Source: Peptacetobacter sp. (lineage in GTDB: Bacteria; Bacillota; Clostridia; Peptostreptococcales; Peptostreptococcaceae). Taken from it: DNA of 64,000 nt. The translations under genes and the position numbers were made by a program. The DNA lies in NCBI RefSeq assembly GCF_029264495.1, contig NZ_JARIBH010000040.1, forward strand, positions 1 to 64,000. The letters are read 5' to 3'. Positions 26,518 through 36,399 of the stretch are shown one piece after another; position 1 is the stretch's first letter, and the number at the start of each line of letters is the position of its first letter. The notes beneath the pieces are model-generated. The model saw only the letters and a program-made list of their open reading frames with translations. It did not search any database and was not told the origin of the DNA.

Positions 26518-29500
26518 TTAATTTTTAGCTTTTACACCATAATTTACCTGTTTTTCAGATTCTTCCTGCTGTTTTTTTTCTAGATACTGTTTTTCTTGTT
26601 CTTTTGTCATATTTAACTTTTGTTCTTTTGTTAATTGTCCATTATTATTTAAAAGACCAAAGTACTGACCTAAAACTTCTCTAACTGGGAACATAGAATA
26701 AACACTACTATCACCTTGTGGTATCATACATACTACTGCAATTTCTGGATCGTCTGCAGGAGCAAAGGCAACACTCCATGTGAATGTTCCATAATCATCT
26801 TTAAATCTATCGATTTGTTCGTCTGTTAAAGTCGGTTTAAGTTCTTTTATTGCTTTTCTTAAGTATTGAGAATTTATTTTATCAGTATCTTCAAGTTTAA
26901 CTTCTATTTTTTTAGATAGTTGTTTTTCAATTTCTTCTTTTTCTTCTTTTTTTATAGACTTATCTTTTAATTTATTCTCTAATTCTTTTCTTTTTTCTTT
27001 AGATAATTCTTTTTCTTTTTTCGCTTTCATTTTATTTGCAAGTTTTTCAGCTTGTTTAATATCAACGCCATAAGAAGATGCATGAGATTTTAAGTATTGA
27101 TACTCATTAGCTGTTGGTATTTTACCTGTCATTTCTGCTGATCCAGTTTTTGCTGCAACTGGTATTGGGAACTTAGACATTACTTTTGAACCAGTCCCTT
27201 TTGTAGCAACAAGCTTCATACCTTTAGTTAATTCTTTAAGTGATTCTGGATTTTTAAACGCTATTTTTTCTTTTTCTTTATTTTTATCAATTGTTACTGA
27301 ACTATAATCACTAGAAACTATTTTATCAACTACTGATATATCTACTAAATATCCTCCATTAGCTATTGCTGCAACATATCTAGCTACCTGTGCTGGTGTA
27401 TATGCATTTTCACCCTGACCTATACTAAGGTTGAAGGTATCACCAGTTCCCCACTTAGCTGAATTGAAATAGCTATATACTACTAAATCTGCTATTTCTT
27501 CAACTTTATCTTCTTTTACTTTTAATTTTCTTAATCTATCCATAGTCTCAACTCTTCCAGGTGTTTTTTCTTCACCTGACCAACTGACTATTTTGTCGAT
27601 TCTTTTTTCATATTCATCTTTGTTTTTAGCTCTATTTATATCAGAAAAATCATTAGCCATTCTTTTATCTATATCAGCTCTTAACATATTTTGAACTGAT
27701 TTTAATTTATCTCCAGTATTAGGAACTCTTCCAGCACTTTCTCCGATTTCGTCATCAAGACCCACTTTTTTATCAAAACCAAATAACTTAGCATATTTTA
27801 ATATTTTTTCAGCACCCATATCAATATTTAAATCTTTATTAAGCATCCAGTTTCTTCCACTTCCTAATACAAAGAAATATATATTACATGATTCTTGTAT
27901 TGCTTTGTATAAATTTGTCTGTCCGTGATTTCCGTGACCGTGGTTCCATACGTAATCCCCAAAAGTTTTAGTTCCAAATCTAATCACACCTGGGTCATTT
28001 ATTGTATAACTAGGTTTTAGTCCACTTTCTAAAGCTGCCATTCCTGTAACCATCTTAAATGCAGATCCTGGCTGGAATGCACCATGAGTAGCTAAATTTA
28101 TTAAAGCATTTGGAGCAAGAGTATCATTTTGATTTTCAGGTTGTAATGCTTTATAATCTTCTGTGCTAATTCCATTTGCAAATTTGTTCGGATCGAAGTC
28201 AGGATAACTCGCCATAGCCAATGTATCTCCAGTTTTTACATCTATAGCTATAATAGCTCCTGATTTTGCTTTAGGTACTGCCCCAGCACTTGCATCACCC
28301 AATTTACTATTAAGTGTTGCACCTGATTGTGCTTTTTTAATAACTTGTGTCAGAGCATCCTGTGCTACTTTCTGTAACTCCATATCAAAACTTAAATAAA
28401 CTGTATCTCCAGAAACTGGTTCTTTTGAATCTAGTTCTCCACTTATACGTCCAAAAGCATCTACCTGTACTTGCTTATATCCATCTTTTCCTTTTAAGCG
28501 TTTTTCATAGTATTTTTCTATACCAGATAGCCCTACCATATCTTCTTTACTATATCCTTCTTTTAAGTAATCATCTATTTTTACAGAAGGTATTTTACCT
28601 AAATATCCTATGACGTGAGATGCCAATTCTTTATTTGGATAATATCTAACTGGTTGAGAATCTACACTTACTCCAGGTAAATTTATAGAATTTTCCTCTA
28701 TTTGTGCGATTGTATTTTCCTTTACATTTTTTGCAATTGTAACAGGATTATACTGTGAATAACCTTGTGATTTAACCAAATCTTTTACTAACATTATCTT
28801 TCTAGCATCTTGGTTATTCATATCTTTATCTATATTCATTTTTTTACTATTTCTTAATTCTACAAATGCTTCTCTTGCTGTGGCTGTTTTATCTATTTTA
28901 TATGATTCTAGCCAATCATATTTATCTCTTTGATCTGTAAATAGCCATTTACTTACTAATATAGGTGGATAATATCCCTTTTCGTTTAATTTTGATTGTA
29001 GTTCAACTGGATCTAAATCTCTATCTTCTCTTTTAAGTGTCCCTTCAGATATCAATCTATCTACAATTTCATAAAATGTCTTTTTTGCATTATATTTAAG
29101 TGGAATATTATTATCTTTTTTATAGTCGTTTATTGATTTATCAAATGTATAAAAATAATTTCCATTTTCCATATATATTGGAAATTCATCTATATATTCT
29201 TCTTTATTTTTTTCAAGAAGATTTATTATATTTAAAGCTATATCATTTGAAGTGAATTTAGACTTTTCATCTTTGTCCCTTTTGTTTAGACTATCTCCTG
29301 ATATTTTAACTGCAAACTGATTCTTATTTCCTGCTAGAAGTCTTCCATATCTATCTCTTATTTCACCTCTTGGTGCTTCTATTGTAAGATTTTTATATGT
29401 TTTATTTTCTGCAAGTTCTGTATAATGCTGATTTTTTACAGTTGTAAGATATAATATTTTAGCTAATATTACAGCAAAAACAACAAGCACTATTTTTTTT

Positions 29501-29538
29501 ATAGTGTCGAGCCTTGGTATATTTTTCTTTTCTTCCAT
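26518..29538 (-). CDS. mrdA: Penicillin-binding protein 2, class B elongasome transpeptidase
   Basis: Single-pass class B PBP that cross-links side-wall peptidoglycan with RodA. N-terminal membrane helix at about 12-30, PBP dimer domain (about 55-345), transpeptidase domain with SxxK nucleophile S492 (PGSAFKMV), SxN in ESCNIYFF, and K797-T-G (AAKTGSAEM). At 1006 residues it is far longer than proteobacterial PBP2 (~630) but near the large clostridial form. Extra length comes from a helical insert before the KTG box and a strongly charged coiled segment (about 830-890, KEKELSKEKRKELENKLKDK) after it. A Gln/Lys-rich tail follows. Lies between mreD and minC. Confidence 0.95.
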   Translation of the reverse strand: MEEKKNIPRLDTIKKIVLVVFAVILAKILYLTTVKNQHYTELAENKTYKNLTIEAPRGEIRDRYGRLLAGNKNQFAVKISGDSLNKRDKDEKSKFTSNDIALNIINLLEKNKEEYIDEFPIYMENGNYFYTFDKSINDYKKDNNIPLKYNAKKTFYEIVDRLISEGTLKREDRDLDPVELQSKLNEKGYYPPILVSKWLFTDQRDKYDWLESYKIDKTATAREAFVELRNSKKMNIDKDMNNQDARKIMLVKDLVKSQGYSQYNPVTIAKNVKENTIAQIEENSINLPGVSVDSQPVRYYPNKELASHVIGYLGKIPSVKIDDYLKEGYSKEDMVGLSGIEKYYEKRLKGKDGYKQVQVDAFGRISGELDSKEPVSGDTVYLSFDMELQKVAQDALTQVIKKAQSGATLNSKLGDASAGAVPKAKSGAIIAIDVKTGDTLAMASYPDFDPNKFANGISTEDYKALQPENQNDTLAPNALINLATHGAFQPGSAFKMVTGMAALESGLKPSYTINDPGVIRFGTKTFGDYVWNHGHGNHGQTNLYKAIQESCNIYFFVLGSGRNWMLNKDLNIDMGAEKILKYAKLFGFDKKVGLDDEIGESAGRVPNTGDKLKSVQNMLRADIDKRMANDFSDINRAKNKDEYEKRIDKIVSWSGEEKTPGRVETMDRLRKLKVKEDKVEEIADLVVYSYFNSAKWGTGDTFNLSIGQGENAYTPAQVARYVAAIANGGYLVDISVVDKIVSSDYSSVTIDKNKEKEKIAFKNPESLKELTKGMKLVATKGTGSKVMSKFPIPVAAKTGSAEMTGKIPTANEYQYLKSHASSYGVDIKQAEKLANKMKAKKEKELSKEKRKELENKLKDKSIKKEEKEEIEKQLSKKIEVKLEDTDKINSQYLRKAIKELKPTLTDEQIDRFKDDYGTFTWSVAFAPADDPEIAVVCMIPQGDSSVYSMFPVREVLGQYFGLLNNNGQLTKEQKLNMTKEQEKQYLEKKQQEESEKQVNYGVKAKN

Positions 29539-29549
29539 AAAATCACCAA

Positions 29550-30038
29550 CTATTCTTTACTTAGTTTCATAATAATTCCACCAAATAATTTATATATTAA
29601 ATACCCTATAATAGTGTTTAATATTGGAAGTATTATAAATCCTTTTAAAATCATTATTAAAAATCCATCAGTTTTATAAGCTATAAGAGATGCTATAATC
29701 ATTACTAATGATTGAAAAACTGTGGATATAGCTATTAAAGCCATTATCATACTAGTACTATTTATATAAAAATTCTTTTTATAGTGAGATATTGTATATG
29801 ATATAACAGATAGTATAAGTGCATTTATTCCAACTATACCACCTACTGTGATATCAATTATAAACCCTAAAAGCAATCCTATTACACTTGCTTCTATTTC
29901 ATCTATATAAAGAGATGACATAACTAGTACTGGCAAAAGTATACTAAAAGTTACTCCAAATATATCAATATAATTTATGATACTATTTTGAATAATTATA
30001 AGAAGAACTCCAGTAATAAAAAGCACTAATCTCTTCAT
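29550..30038 (-). CDS. mreD: MreD, rod-shape determining membrane protein
   Basis: 162-residue, about five membrane segments, typical MreD. LYIDEIEASVIGLLLGFIIDI near residue 50 matches the family. Part of the elongasome scaffold with MreB and MreC. Placed between mreC and mrdA with short gaps of 12 bp on each side. Confidence 0.9.
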   Translation of the reverse strand: MKRLVLFITGVLLIIIQNSIINYIDIFGVTFSILLPVLVMSSLYIDEIEASVIGLLLGFIIDITVGGIVGINALILSVISYTISHYKKNFYINSTSMIMALIAISTVFQSLVMIIASLIAYKTDGFLIMILKGFIILPILNTIIGYLIYKLFGGIIMKLSKE

Positions 30039-30050
30039 AACATAATCTCC

Positions 30051-30932
30051 TTAACTTATTTTTCTTGGTTTTATAATCATTACATCATCAATATCTTTAA
30101 AATTAACATATGGTTTTATGACTACTGATTTAAGAGATTTGTTCTTATCATCTATAACTTTTTCTATTTCTCCAATAGGAATATCTTCAGGATATAATCC
30201 CATTCCTGATGTAACTATTGTATCACCTTGAACAACTTCATATCCAGAATCAAACATATAACCATTTAAAGTTCTATTACTTTCATATACTTTTTTATCT
30301 ACTGCTGATGATGTATTACTTATAACACCTTTTGCTGCTGTATTATTTACTATTTTAAAACTTACTGCTGACTTGCTATCTAGTAAAGATATGGCTTTGC
30401 TACTATTTTTAGATACTTCGTATACTATACCTACTAGTCCTTTTCCATTTATAACTATACTATTTTTTTCAACACCATCGTTTTTACCTACATTTACAAC
30501 AAAAGACTCATACCAATTTCCATCATTTTTTTCTATTATTGTTCCTGATACTATGCTTTTCATTCTATCTGTACTAACATAGTTTAATCCCTTTTTAAGT
30601 TCTTCAAGAGAATCTACTTTTGCAGATTTAGAATTTAATTCTATAATCTTTGCTTTTAGTTTTTCATTTTCTTTTTCTAATTCTCTCATTTTATTTCCAT
30701 TTTTTCTAAAATTTGTAAAATCAGATATCCCTTGTTTTATAAATTTAGAAGCTGAATCTATAGGAGATGACGTTTTTGCGACTCCATCTGAAACAACACC
30801 TATAGAAAATGGAGACATTCCAGAATTTTTTATTGTAGATATGCCTACAATTCCAATTAAAGTGATAGCAACTACAATAGTTGCTACCACTTTTAAATTA
30901 ACTTTCTTTTTCTTAAATTTATCAAATTTCAA
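30051..30932 (-). CDS. mreC: MreC, rod-shape determining protein
   Basis: 293 residues: short basic cytosolic N-terminus, one membrane helix at about 14-31, a coiled coil at about 75-105 (KMRELEKENEKLKAKIIELN) and the beta-barrel extracellular domain (about 125-290) with VGKNDGVEKNSIVIN, GLVGIVYEV and GMGLYPEDIPIGEI. It links MreB in the cytosol to PBP2 outside. Downstream of mreB by 14 bp. Confidence 0.94.
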   Translation of the reverse strand: MKFDKFKKKKVNLKVVATIVVAITLIGIVGISTIKNSGMSPFSIGVVSDGVAKTSSPIDSASKFIKQGISDFTNFRKNGNKMRELEKENEKLKAKIIELNSKSAKVDSLEELKKGLNYVSTDRMKSIVSGTIIEKNDGNWYESFVVNVGKNDGVEKNSIVINGKGLVGIVYEVSKNSSKAISLLDSKSAVSFKIVNNTAAKGVISNTSSAVDKKVYESNRTLNGYMFDSGYEVVQGDTIVTSGMGLYPEDIPIGEIEKVIDDKNKSLKSVVIKPYVNFKDIDDVMIIKPRKIS

Positions 30933-30946
30933 TTAAATCACCAACT

Positions 30947-32002
30947 TTATTTTCTAGCATTCATCATTAAAACTTTTTCAAATATTTCCTCATCTTCAAC
31001 TGATTTACCTGTTCCTAAAGCAACACAGTCTAGAGGTGAATCTGCTATCTCAACTTTCATTCCTGTTTCTGATGCTATAAGTTTATCAAATCCTCTAAGT
31101 AATGCTCCTCCTCCAGTAAGCATAATTCCATTTTCCATTATATCTGATGCTAATTCTGGTGGAGTTTTTTCAAGTGTTGATTTTATTCCATCTATTATAG
31201 CATTTACAGGTTCTTTTAAAGCTTCTCTTACTTCTGTAGATGATATCATTATTGTTTTTGGTAATCCTGATATAAGGTCTCTACCTCTTATTTCCATTTC
31301 TTTTTCTTGATCATCTTTATAAGTTGATCCTATATTTATTTTTATATTTTCAGCTGTTCTTTCACCAATCATAAGGTTATATTCTTTTTTAACATATGCT
31401 ACTATAGCATCGTCAAATTCATCTCCACCTATTCTTATAGATTTTGCTGCTACTATACCTCCTAATGATATTACAGCTATTTCTGAAGTACCACCACCGA
31501 TATCTACAACCATATTTCCTTCTGGTTCTTCAACCTTAAGACCTGCACCTATTGCAGCTGCCATTGGTTCTTCTATTAAGAAAGCGTCTTTTGTTCCTGC
31601 TTGTCTAGCAGCATCTTCTATCGCTCTTTTTTCAACTTCTGTAACTCCAAAAGGTACACATATTGCAATTCTTGGACTTACAACACCTTTATTATCCGCT
31701 GCTTTTTGTATGAAATAGCTAATCATAGACTGAGTCACATCAAAATCCGCTATAACACCATCTTTCATAGGTCTTATAGCTACTATATTTCCAGGTGTTC
31801 TACCTATCATTCTTTTAGCTTCTTCACCTACTGCTAAAACTTCTCTACTATCATCTCTTATAGCAACAACTGAAGGTTCTCTTAATACTATTCCCTGTCC
31901 TTTTATATAAACAAGAGTATTAGCAGTCCCTAAATCTATCCCCATATCTTTTGTCATTTTTTGGAATCCACCAAATAATCCTTTTTTTTCTTTCTTTGCC
32001 AT
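30947..32002 (-). CDS. mreB: MreB, actin-like cytoskeletal protein
   Basis: Bacterial actin that orients side-wall synthesis. 351 residues with an N-terminal basic stretch ([14 protein letters not shown]) before [14 protein letters not shown], the phosphate 1 loop; phosphate 2 [14 protein letters not shown] and the adenosine motif [11 protein letters not shown] are intact. Start follows AAGGAG. Its N-terminus is ~15 residues longer than that of E. coli MreB, which may serve membrane attachment in Gram-positives (inference). Confidence 0.97.
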   Translation of the reverse strand: MAKKEKKGLFGGFQKMTKDMGIDLGTANTLVYIKGQGIVLREPSVVAIRDDSREVLAVGEEAKRMIGRTPGNIVAIRPMKDGVIADFDVTQSMISYFIQKAADNKGVVSPRIAICVPFGVTEVEKRAIEDAARQAGTKDAFLIEEPMAAAIGAGLKVEEPEGNMVVDIGGGTSEIAVISLGGIVAAKSIRIGGDEFDDAIVAYVKKEYNLMIGERTAENIKINIGSTYKDDQEKEMEIRGRDLISGLPKTIMISSTEVREALKEPVNAIIDGIKSTLEKTPPELASDIMENGIMLTGGGALLRGFDKLIASETGMKVEIADSPLDCVALGTGKSVEDEEIFEKVLMMNARK

Positions 32003-32055
32003 TTTACTTCTCCTTCCAATCTTAAAAGTATAACTAAATTAACTAAAATACTTAA

Positions 32056-32748
32056 TTACATTTTTCCTTTTTCTTTAAAACTAAAATAAATTCCATCGCC
32101 AATTATTATATGATCTATTACTTCTATACCTATTATTTTACCACATTCTACCAATCTATTTGTAATATTTATATCTTCTAAAGAAGGTTCTACACTACCT
32201 GATGGATGATTGTGTATAAGAATAATTTTATTGGCACTTTTTTTTATAGCTTGTTTAAAAACTTCTCTAGGATGTACCAGTGAAGAATTTAAAGTCCCAC
32301 AAGATATATTTATATCTGTTATTATTTCATTTTTAGTATTTAAAAGAACAGTCTTAAATACTTCTTCTTTTAAGTATCTCATTGATTCCATATAATATAT
32401 GTATATATCCCATGGATTTTTTACTTGATACCTAATAACTTCAGATTCAGATACTCTTATACCTAGTTCTAGGGCAGCTTTTATAAGAGTTGCTTTAGAT
32501 AATCCAATTCCTTCTATTTCACATAGTTCCTCTATTGATGCACTTTTTAAAAATCTAATTCCTTCATAATCTTTTCTTAATAATTCATAGGATAATTCTA
32601 AAACAGACTTATTTTTACTTCCTGTCCTTAAAAGTACAGCAATCAACTCTGCATTAGAAAGACTTTCTACACCATCTTTTAGCATTTTTTCTCTTGGGAA
32701 TTCATCTTTAACACTATATTTTATATTTTGTTTTTTATTATCTTTCAA
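32056..32748 (-). CDS. radC: RadC family JAB-domain protein
   Basis: 230 residues: N-terminal helix-hairpin-helix-like region (REKMLKDGVESLSNAELIAVLLRTG, IEGIGLSKATLIKAALELG) and the C-terminal JAB/MPN metalloprotease-like domain with HNHPSGSVEPSLED. The biochemical role is unsettled; the old DNA repair assignment is doubtful. The frame opens at TTG 32748, just after maf, without a clear ribosome site, so the exact start is uncertain. Conserved order maf-radC-mreB. Confidence 0.92.
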   Translation of the reverse strand: MKDNKKQNIKYSVKDEFPREKMLKDGVESLSNAELIAVLLRTGSKNKSVLELSYELLRKDYEGIRFLKSASIEELCEIEGIGLSKATLIKAALELGIRVSESEVIRYQVKNPWDIYIYYMESMRYLKEEVFKTVLLNTKNEIITDINISCGTLNSSLVHPREVFKQAIKKSANKIILIHNHPSGSVEPSLEDINITNRLVECGKIIGIEVIDHIIIGDGIYFSFKEKGKM

Positions 32749-32756
32749 TTTTTTAA

Positions 32757-33356
32757 TTAAATAAATCTATTTTTATTAATTTCAAATAAATTTATACCAA
32801 ATTCATTTTTAAATATTTCAGATGCATAAGATATTGGAAATCCAACTATATTGAAATAATCACCTTTTATATATTCTACAAGTATAGACCCTATTCCTTG
32901 TATTCCATAAGCTCCTGCTTTATCTTTGTATTCTCCAGTTTCTATATAAGCATTTATATCTTTATCAGATAACTCTTTGAATTTGACCTTACTTACACAA
33001 AAGTCTTTTATCTCTTTATTTTCATCTAAATAAATCATACTTATACCTGTTATTACACTATGTTCTTTTCCAGACATATTTTTTAACATTTCAAAAGCTT
33101 CTTTTTTATCATTAGGTTTTCCTAGTATTTGATTTTCTAATACAACTATTGTATCCGATCCTATCACTATACTACCTTTATTTTTCTTGGCTACATCAAA
33201 AGCTTTTTCATAAGAAAGTCTCTTTACCAAATCTTTTGGATTTTCATTTTCAATAATTGTTTCTTCAATACTACTTTTTATTATATCAAATTTTAGGTTC
33301 ATATTCTCTAGAATTTCTTTTCTTCTAGGCGACCCTGATGCTAATATAATCTTCAC
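32757..33356 (-). CDS. maf: Maf family nucleoside-triphosphate pyrophosphatase
   Basis: 199-residue house-cleaning NTPase that hydrolyses dTTP, UTP and modified nucleotides. LASGSPRRKEIL at the N-terminus, VIGSDTIVVLENQILGKP and AGAYGIQGIGSILVEYIKGDY are family motifs. Starts at GTG 33356 with AGAGGTGA ribosome site. First gene of the leftward shape and division run. Confidence 0.94.
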   Translation of the reverse strand: MKIILASGSPRRKEILENMNLKFDIIKSSIEETIIENENPKDLVKRLSYEKAFDVAKKNKGSIVIGSDTIVVLENQILGKPNDKKEAFEMLKNMSGKEHSVITGISMIYLDENKEIKDFCVSKVKFKELSDKDINAYIETGEYKDKAGAYGIQGIGSILVEYIKGDYFNIVGFPISYASEIFKNEFGINLFEINKNRFI

Positions 33357-33408
33357 TATCTCACCTCTTTAATCGCACTGTTTACGTACTTATTTAGTCT
33401 ATCATTAT

Positions 33409-33436
33409 ATTATAAAAATTTCAATATATATGTCAT
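33409..33436 (-). promoter_or_regulatory. Probable promoter of the maf-radC-mreBCD run
   Basis: Leftward ATGACA (complement of 33431-33436), 16-bp spacer, TATAAT (complement of 33409-33414), about 55 bp before maf. Confidence 0.5.
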
Positions 33437-33584
33437 GCTTTTTAGTTATACTGCGAATATTTAAATATTTTTTTTGAATATTATATGTATTTATTTTTGG
33501 TTTTAATTTTTCAGTAAATTTAATTTATATAATGTAAAATGGCAAAGAAAAATAAAAAATTATATTTAATTTTCAAAGAAAAAA

Positions 33585-33610
33585 AGAGATGTAGAATATT
33601 CTACATCTCT
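33585..33610 (-). terminator. Terminator of the rnf operon
   Basis: Perfect 26-bp palindrome AGAGATGTAGAAT / ATTCTACATCTCT, followed on the leftward strand by seven T residues; lies 32 bp after rnfB. Confidence 0.88.
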
Positions 33611-33641
33611 ATTATTTACAAAAATAATCAATTTTATTTAA

Positions 33642-34613
33642 TTACACTAATTTTATTGCTTTTTTAGGACATTTTTGCATACATAAGTGACATCCAACAC
33701 ATTTATCCTGATCTATTTCATGAGCTACTTTAAGTTCTCCTGATATAGCATCAAATTTACATTGTTTTGCACATATTGTACATCCTACACATAGATCTTT
33801 ATCTATTGTTACTTTTTGTCTTTTTGCTAAATCTCCTGCTATTACTTTTGTTGGACATTTTTCAACACATACCATACATCCAACACATTTTTCAGGATCT
33901 ATTTTAGCTATATTGTTTTCAACATGTACTGCATCAAATTTACAGTTTCTTTCACATAAACCACAACCAATACATCCAGCAGAGCAATTATCTTTAACTA
34001 CTTTACCTTTTTGGTTATTGTTACAGTTAACTATTATTTCCTGAGAAGCTGGTTTTTCAACTATTAATCCTTTTGGACAAACTTCTCTACATTTACCACA
34101 GTTTACACATTTTTCTTCATCGACTACTGCTACACCATCTATTATATGTATAGCATCAAAAGCACAAACTGATACACATGTACCAAATCCTAAACAACCT
34201 TGTGCACATGATTTTTGTCCACCATTTAAAACTGATGCTGCTCTACATTCTTTAACACCATCATATTCAAATTTTTCTTTTGCTTTATCACAAGTTCCTT
34301 TACATATTACATGAGCTACTTTTCTTCCGCCTGATTCAGCTTCTACACCCATTATTGAACCTATTTTTTCAGCAACTGCAGCTCCACCTACTGGACATGC
34401 GTTTATTGGAGCTTCTCCTTTTACTATCGCTGCTGCACATCCACCACAACCTGGGTATCCACATCCACCACAGTTTGCTCCTGGAAGTGCACCAAGTATT
34501 TCTTCTTCTCTTGGGTCAACTTCAACAGCGAATTTTTTTGATGCAAAATCAAGAATTAATCCGAATATTAATCCTAATGCACCTAATAATACTACCGCTT
34601 TTAATATTTCCAC
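33642..34613 (-). CDS. rnfB: Rnf complex ferredoxin subunit RnfB
   Basis: Input module that takes electrons from reduced ferredoxin. 323 residues: N-terminal membrane helix, then the RnfB-type 4Fe-4S domain (ANCGGCGYPGCGGCAAAI ... ACPVGG), and six further four-Cys motifs, e.g. CVNCGKCREVCP, CIGCGLCERNC, CVGCMVCVEKCP, CVGCTICAKQC, CVGCHLCMQKCP. Clostridial RnfB is longer than proteobacterial RnfB because of such extra clusters. Last gene of rnfCDGEAB. Confidence 0.96.
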   Translation of the reverse strand: MEILKAVVLLGALGLIFGLILDFASKKFAVEVDPREEEILGALPGANCGGCGYPGCGGCAAAIVKGEAPINACPVGGAAVAEKIGSIMGVEAESGGRKVAHVICKGTCDKAKEKFEYDGVKECRAASVLNGGQKSCAQGCLGFGTCVSVCAFDAIHIIDGVAVVDEEKCVNCGKCREVCPKGLIVEKPASQEIIVNCNNNQKGKVVKDNCSAGCIGCGLCERNCKFDAVHVENNIAKIDPEKCVGCMVCVEKCPTKVIAGDLAKRQKVTIDKDLCVGCTICAKQCKFDAISGELKVAHEIDQDKCVGCHLCMQKCPKKAIKLV

Positions 34614-34632
34614 TATTCTTCGCCTCCCCGTT

Positions 34633-35208
34633 TTATAACTTAATAAGTCCTGTGAATCCTAAGAAAGCGATTGACATTAAACCTGCTGATATTAATGTTA
34701 TAGGGAAACCTTTGAAAGCTTCCGGAATATCTGACAATTCTAATCTTTCTCTTATACCTGCAAATATTACTATTGCAAGAGTAAATCCTATACCTGCTCC
34801 AAAACCATTTATTATAGTTTCTATTAAGTTGTATCCTTTATCTATATTAACTATTGCTATACCTAAAACCGCACAGTTAGTAGTTATAAGAGGTAGGAAT
34901 ACTCCTAGAGCCTGATATAAAGATGGACTCATTTTTTTGATTACCATTTCAACGAACTGAACTATAGATGCTATAACAAGTATAAACGCTATAGTTTGAA
35001 GATATTCAGTTCCAGTTTTTACTAATAATATCTGAATAAAATATGTTATAACTGATGCAAGTGTTAAAACGAATGTTACCGCAACTCCCATACCTACAGC
35101 AGTGTCAACTTTCTTTGAAACCCCAAGGAAAGGACATATACCAAGGAACTGAGATGTTATAACGTTATTTACAAGAACTATACTTAAAAATAATAGTACT
35201 AAATTCAT
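34633..35208 (-). CDS. rnfA: Rnf complex membrane subunit RnfA
   Basis: 191 residues, six membrane segments; homologous to RnfE and NqrE. Begins LVLLFLSIVLVNNVITSQFLGICPFLG, and holds the NCAVLGIA motif whose Cys helps bind the membrane 2Fe-2S centre between RnfA and RnfE. Confidence 0.95.
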   Translation of the reverse strand: MNLVLLFLSIVLVNNVITSQFLGICPFLGVSKKVDTAVGMGVAVTFVLTLASVITYFIQILLVKTGTEYLQTIAFILVIASIVQFVEMVIKKMSPSLYQALGVFLPLITTNCAVLGIAIVNIDKGYNLIETIINGFGAGIGFTLAIVIFAGIRERLELSDIPEAFKGFPITLISAGLMSIAFLGFTGLIKL

Positions 35209-35223
35209 TCACTTACACCTCCA

Positions 35224-35817
35224 TTATGCCTTTTTATTTTTTATTTTATTGAATCCTGCGAATAAGAATCCTAAAGTTAAGAATGCTCCTGGAGGAAGTA
35301 TGAATATTAATATTGGAGTAAAGTGTGCTCCAAATAAACTAAACCCAAATAAGCTTCCATTTCCAAGTAATTCTCTTACTGCTCCTATTACTGTTAGAGC
35401 TAATGTAAATCCTATACCATTTCCAAGACCATCTGCAGCAGATGCCACTGGTCCATTTTGACTTGCAAAACTTTCTGCACGAGCAAGTATTATACAGTTA
35501 ACAACTATAAGTGGTATATATAGACCTAGTGCTTGGTCTAATACTGGTATATACGCTTTTAATAACATACCAACAATTGTAACGAATGTAGCTATAACGA
35601 CTATAAAAGATGGTATTCTAACTTTATCTGGAATTACCTTTCTTAAAAGTGATATCGCTATATTTGAACATGTAAGAACTACCGCTGTAGATAGACCCAT
35701 ACCCATACCATTTATTGCTGAAGTAGTAACGGCTAGAGTAGGACACATACCTATTACCTGTACAAATGTTGGGTTTTCATCTATTAGTCCATTTTTAAAG
35801 ACTTTACCGAAATTCAT
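35224..35817 (-). CDS. rnfE: Rnf complex membrane subunit RnfE
   Basis: 197 residues, six membrane segments, sister of RnfA. GLIDENPTFVQVIGMCPTLAVTTS and VVNCIILARAESFAS carry the two conserved cysteines that, with RnfA, ligate the intramembrane 2Fe-2S cluster. Confidence 0.95.
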   Translation of the reverse strand: MNFGKVFKNGLIDENPTFVQVIGMCPTLAVTTSAINGMGMGLSTAVVLTCSNIAISLLRKVIPDKVRIPSFIVVIATFVTIVGMLLKAYIPVLDQALGLYIPLIVVNCIILARAESFASQNGPVASAADGLGNGIGFTLALTVIGAVRELLGNGSLFGFSLFGAHFTPILIFILPPGAFLTLGFLFAGFNKIKNKKA

Positions 35818-35829
35818 ATAAAACCCTCC

Positions 35830-36399
35830 TTATTTATTTAGTGCATTAAATACATCTATTGCTGCATTTACACCATTTGTAACTGCTGTAGATGATATTG
35901 TAGCACCTGATATTGCAAGTATCTGATTATCTCCTGATGCACTTCCTTTAGCTACTTCAAGAGGTTTATCTATTTTTTTACCGTCATACTGTCCATTGAA
36001 TGCTTCATCTTTAGATTTAGCACCTAGACCAGCTGTTTCTGACATTGTTCCTATATCAACACCTTTTATTGTTCCGTCGTTTGATATACCTATTATTACT
36101 TCTATTGGTCCACCATATCCACTTGGAGTGGCTTTAAAAGTGTATCCAACATTTTCTGAACCATTTAAAGCTTCATAAGCTTCTACAACAAGTCCATCCC
36201 CTTTTCCATCGAATTCAGAGGCGTCTATCTGTTTAAAATCAGTAGCATCTGGAAGCACAGACTGTCTAAGTTCATTGTTAGCCTGAATATTTCTTTCTTC
36301 AATTACAGGCGCTGTTATAGCATTAGTTCCTGCTAATAAAAATGATGCTACAGCACTTATAACTAATAATGTTCCACCAACTTTTACTGCACTATTCAT
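35830..36399 (-). CDS. rnfG: Rnf complex flavoprotein subunit RnfG
   Basis: 189 residues with one N-terminal membrane helix and an extracytoplasmic FMN-binding domain. The flavin attachment motif is ISGATISSTAV near residue 170, where a threonine carries FMN by phosphoester bond in the family. The start overlaps the rnfD stop in TAATG, indicating translational coupling. Confidence 0.95.
   Translation of the reverse strand: MNSAVKVGGTLLVISAVASFLLAGTNAITAPVIEERNIQANNELRQSVLPDATDFKQIDASEFDGKGDGLVVEAYEALNGSENVGYTFKATPSGYGGPIEVIIGISNDGTIKGVDIGTMSETAGLGAKSKDEAFNGQYDGKKIDKPLEVAKGSASGDNQILAISGATISSTAVTNGVNAAIDVFNALNK

Noticed and set aside
34280-34915. 211-residue + strand frame opposite rnfB/rnfA
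   Set aside because: Leu-rich mirror of Cys/Gly-rich coding sequence; no ribosome site; rnfB and rnfA are unambiguous.
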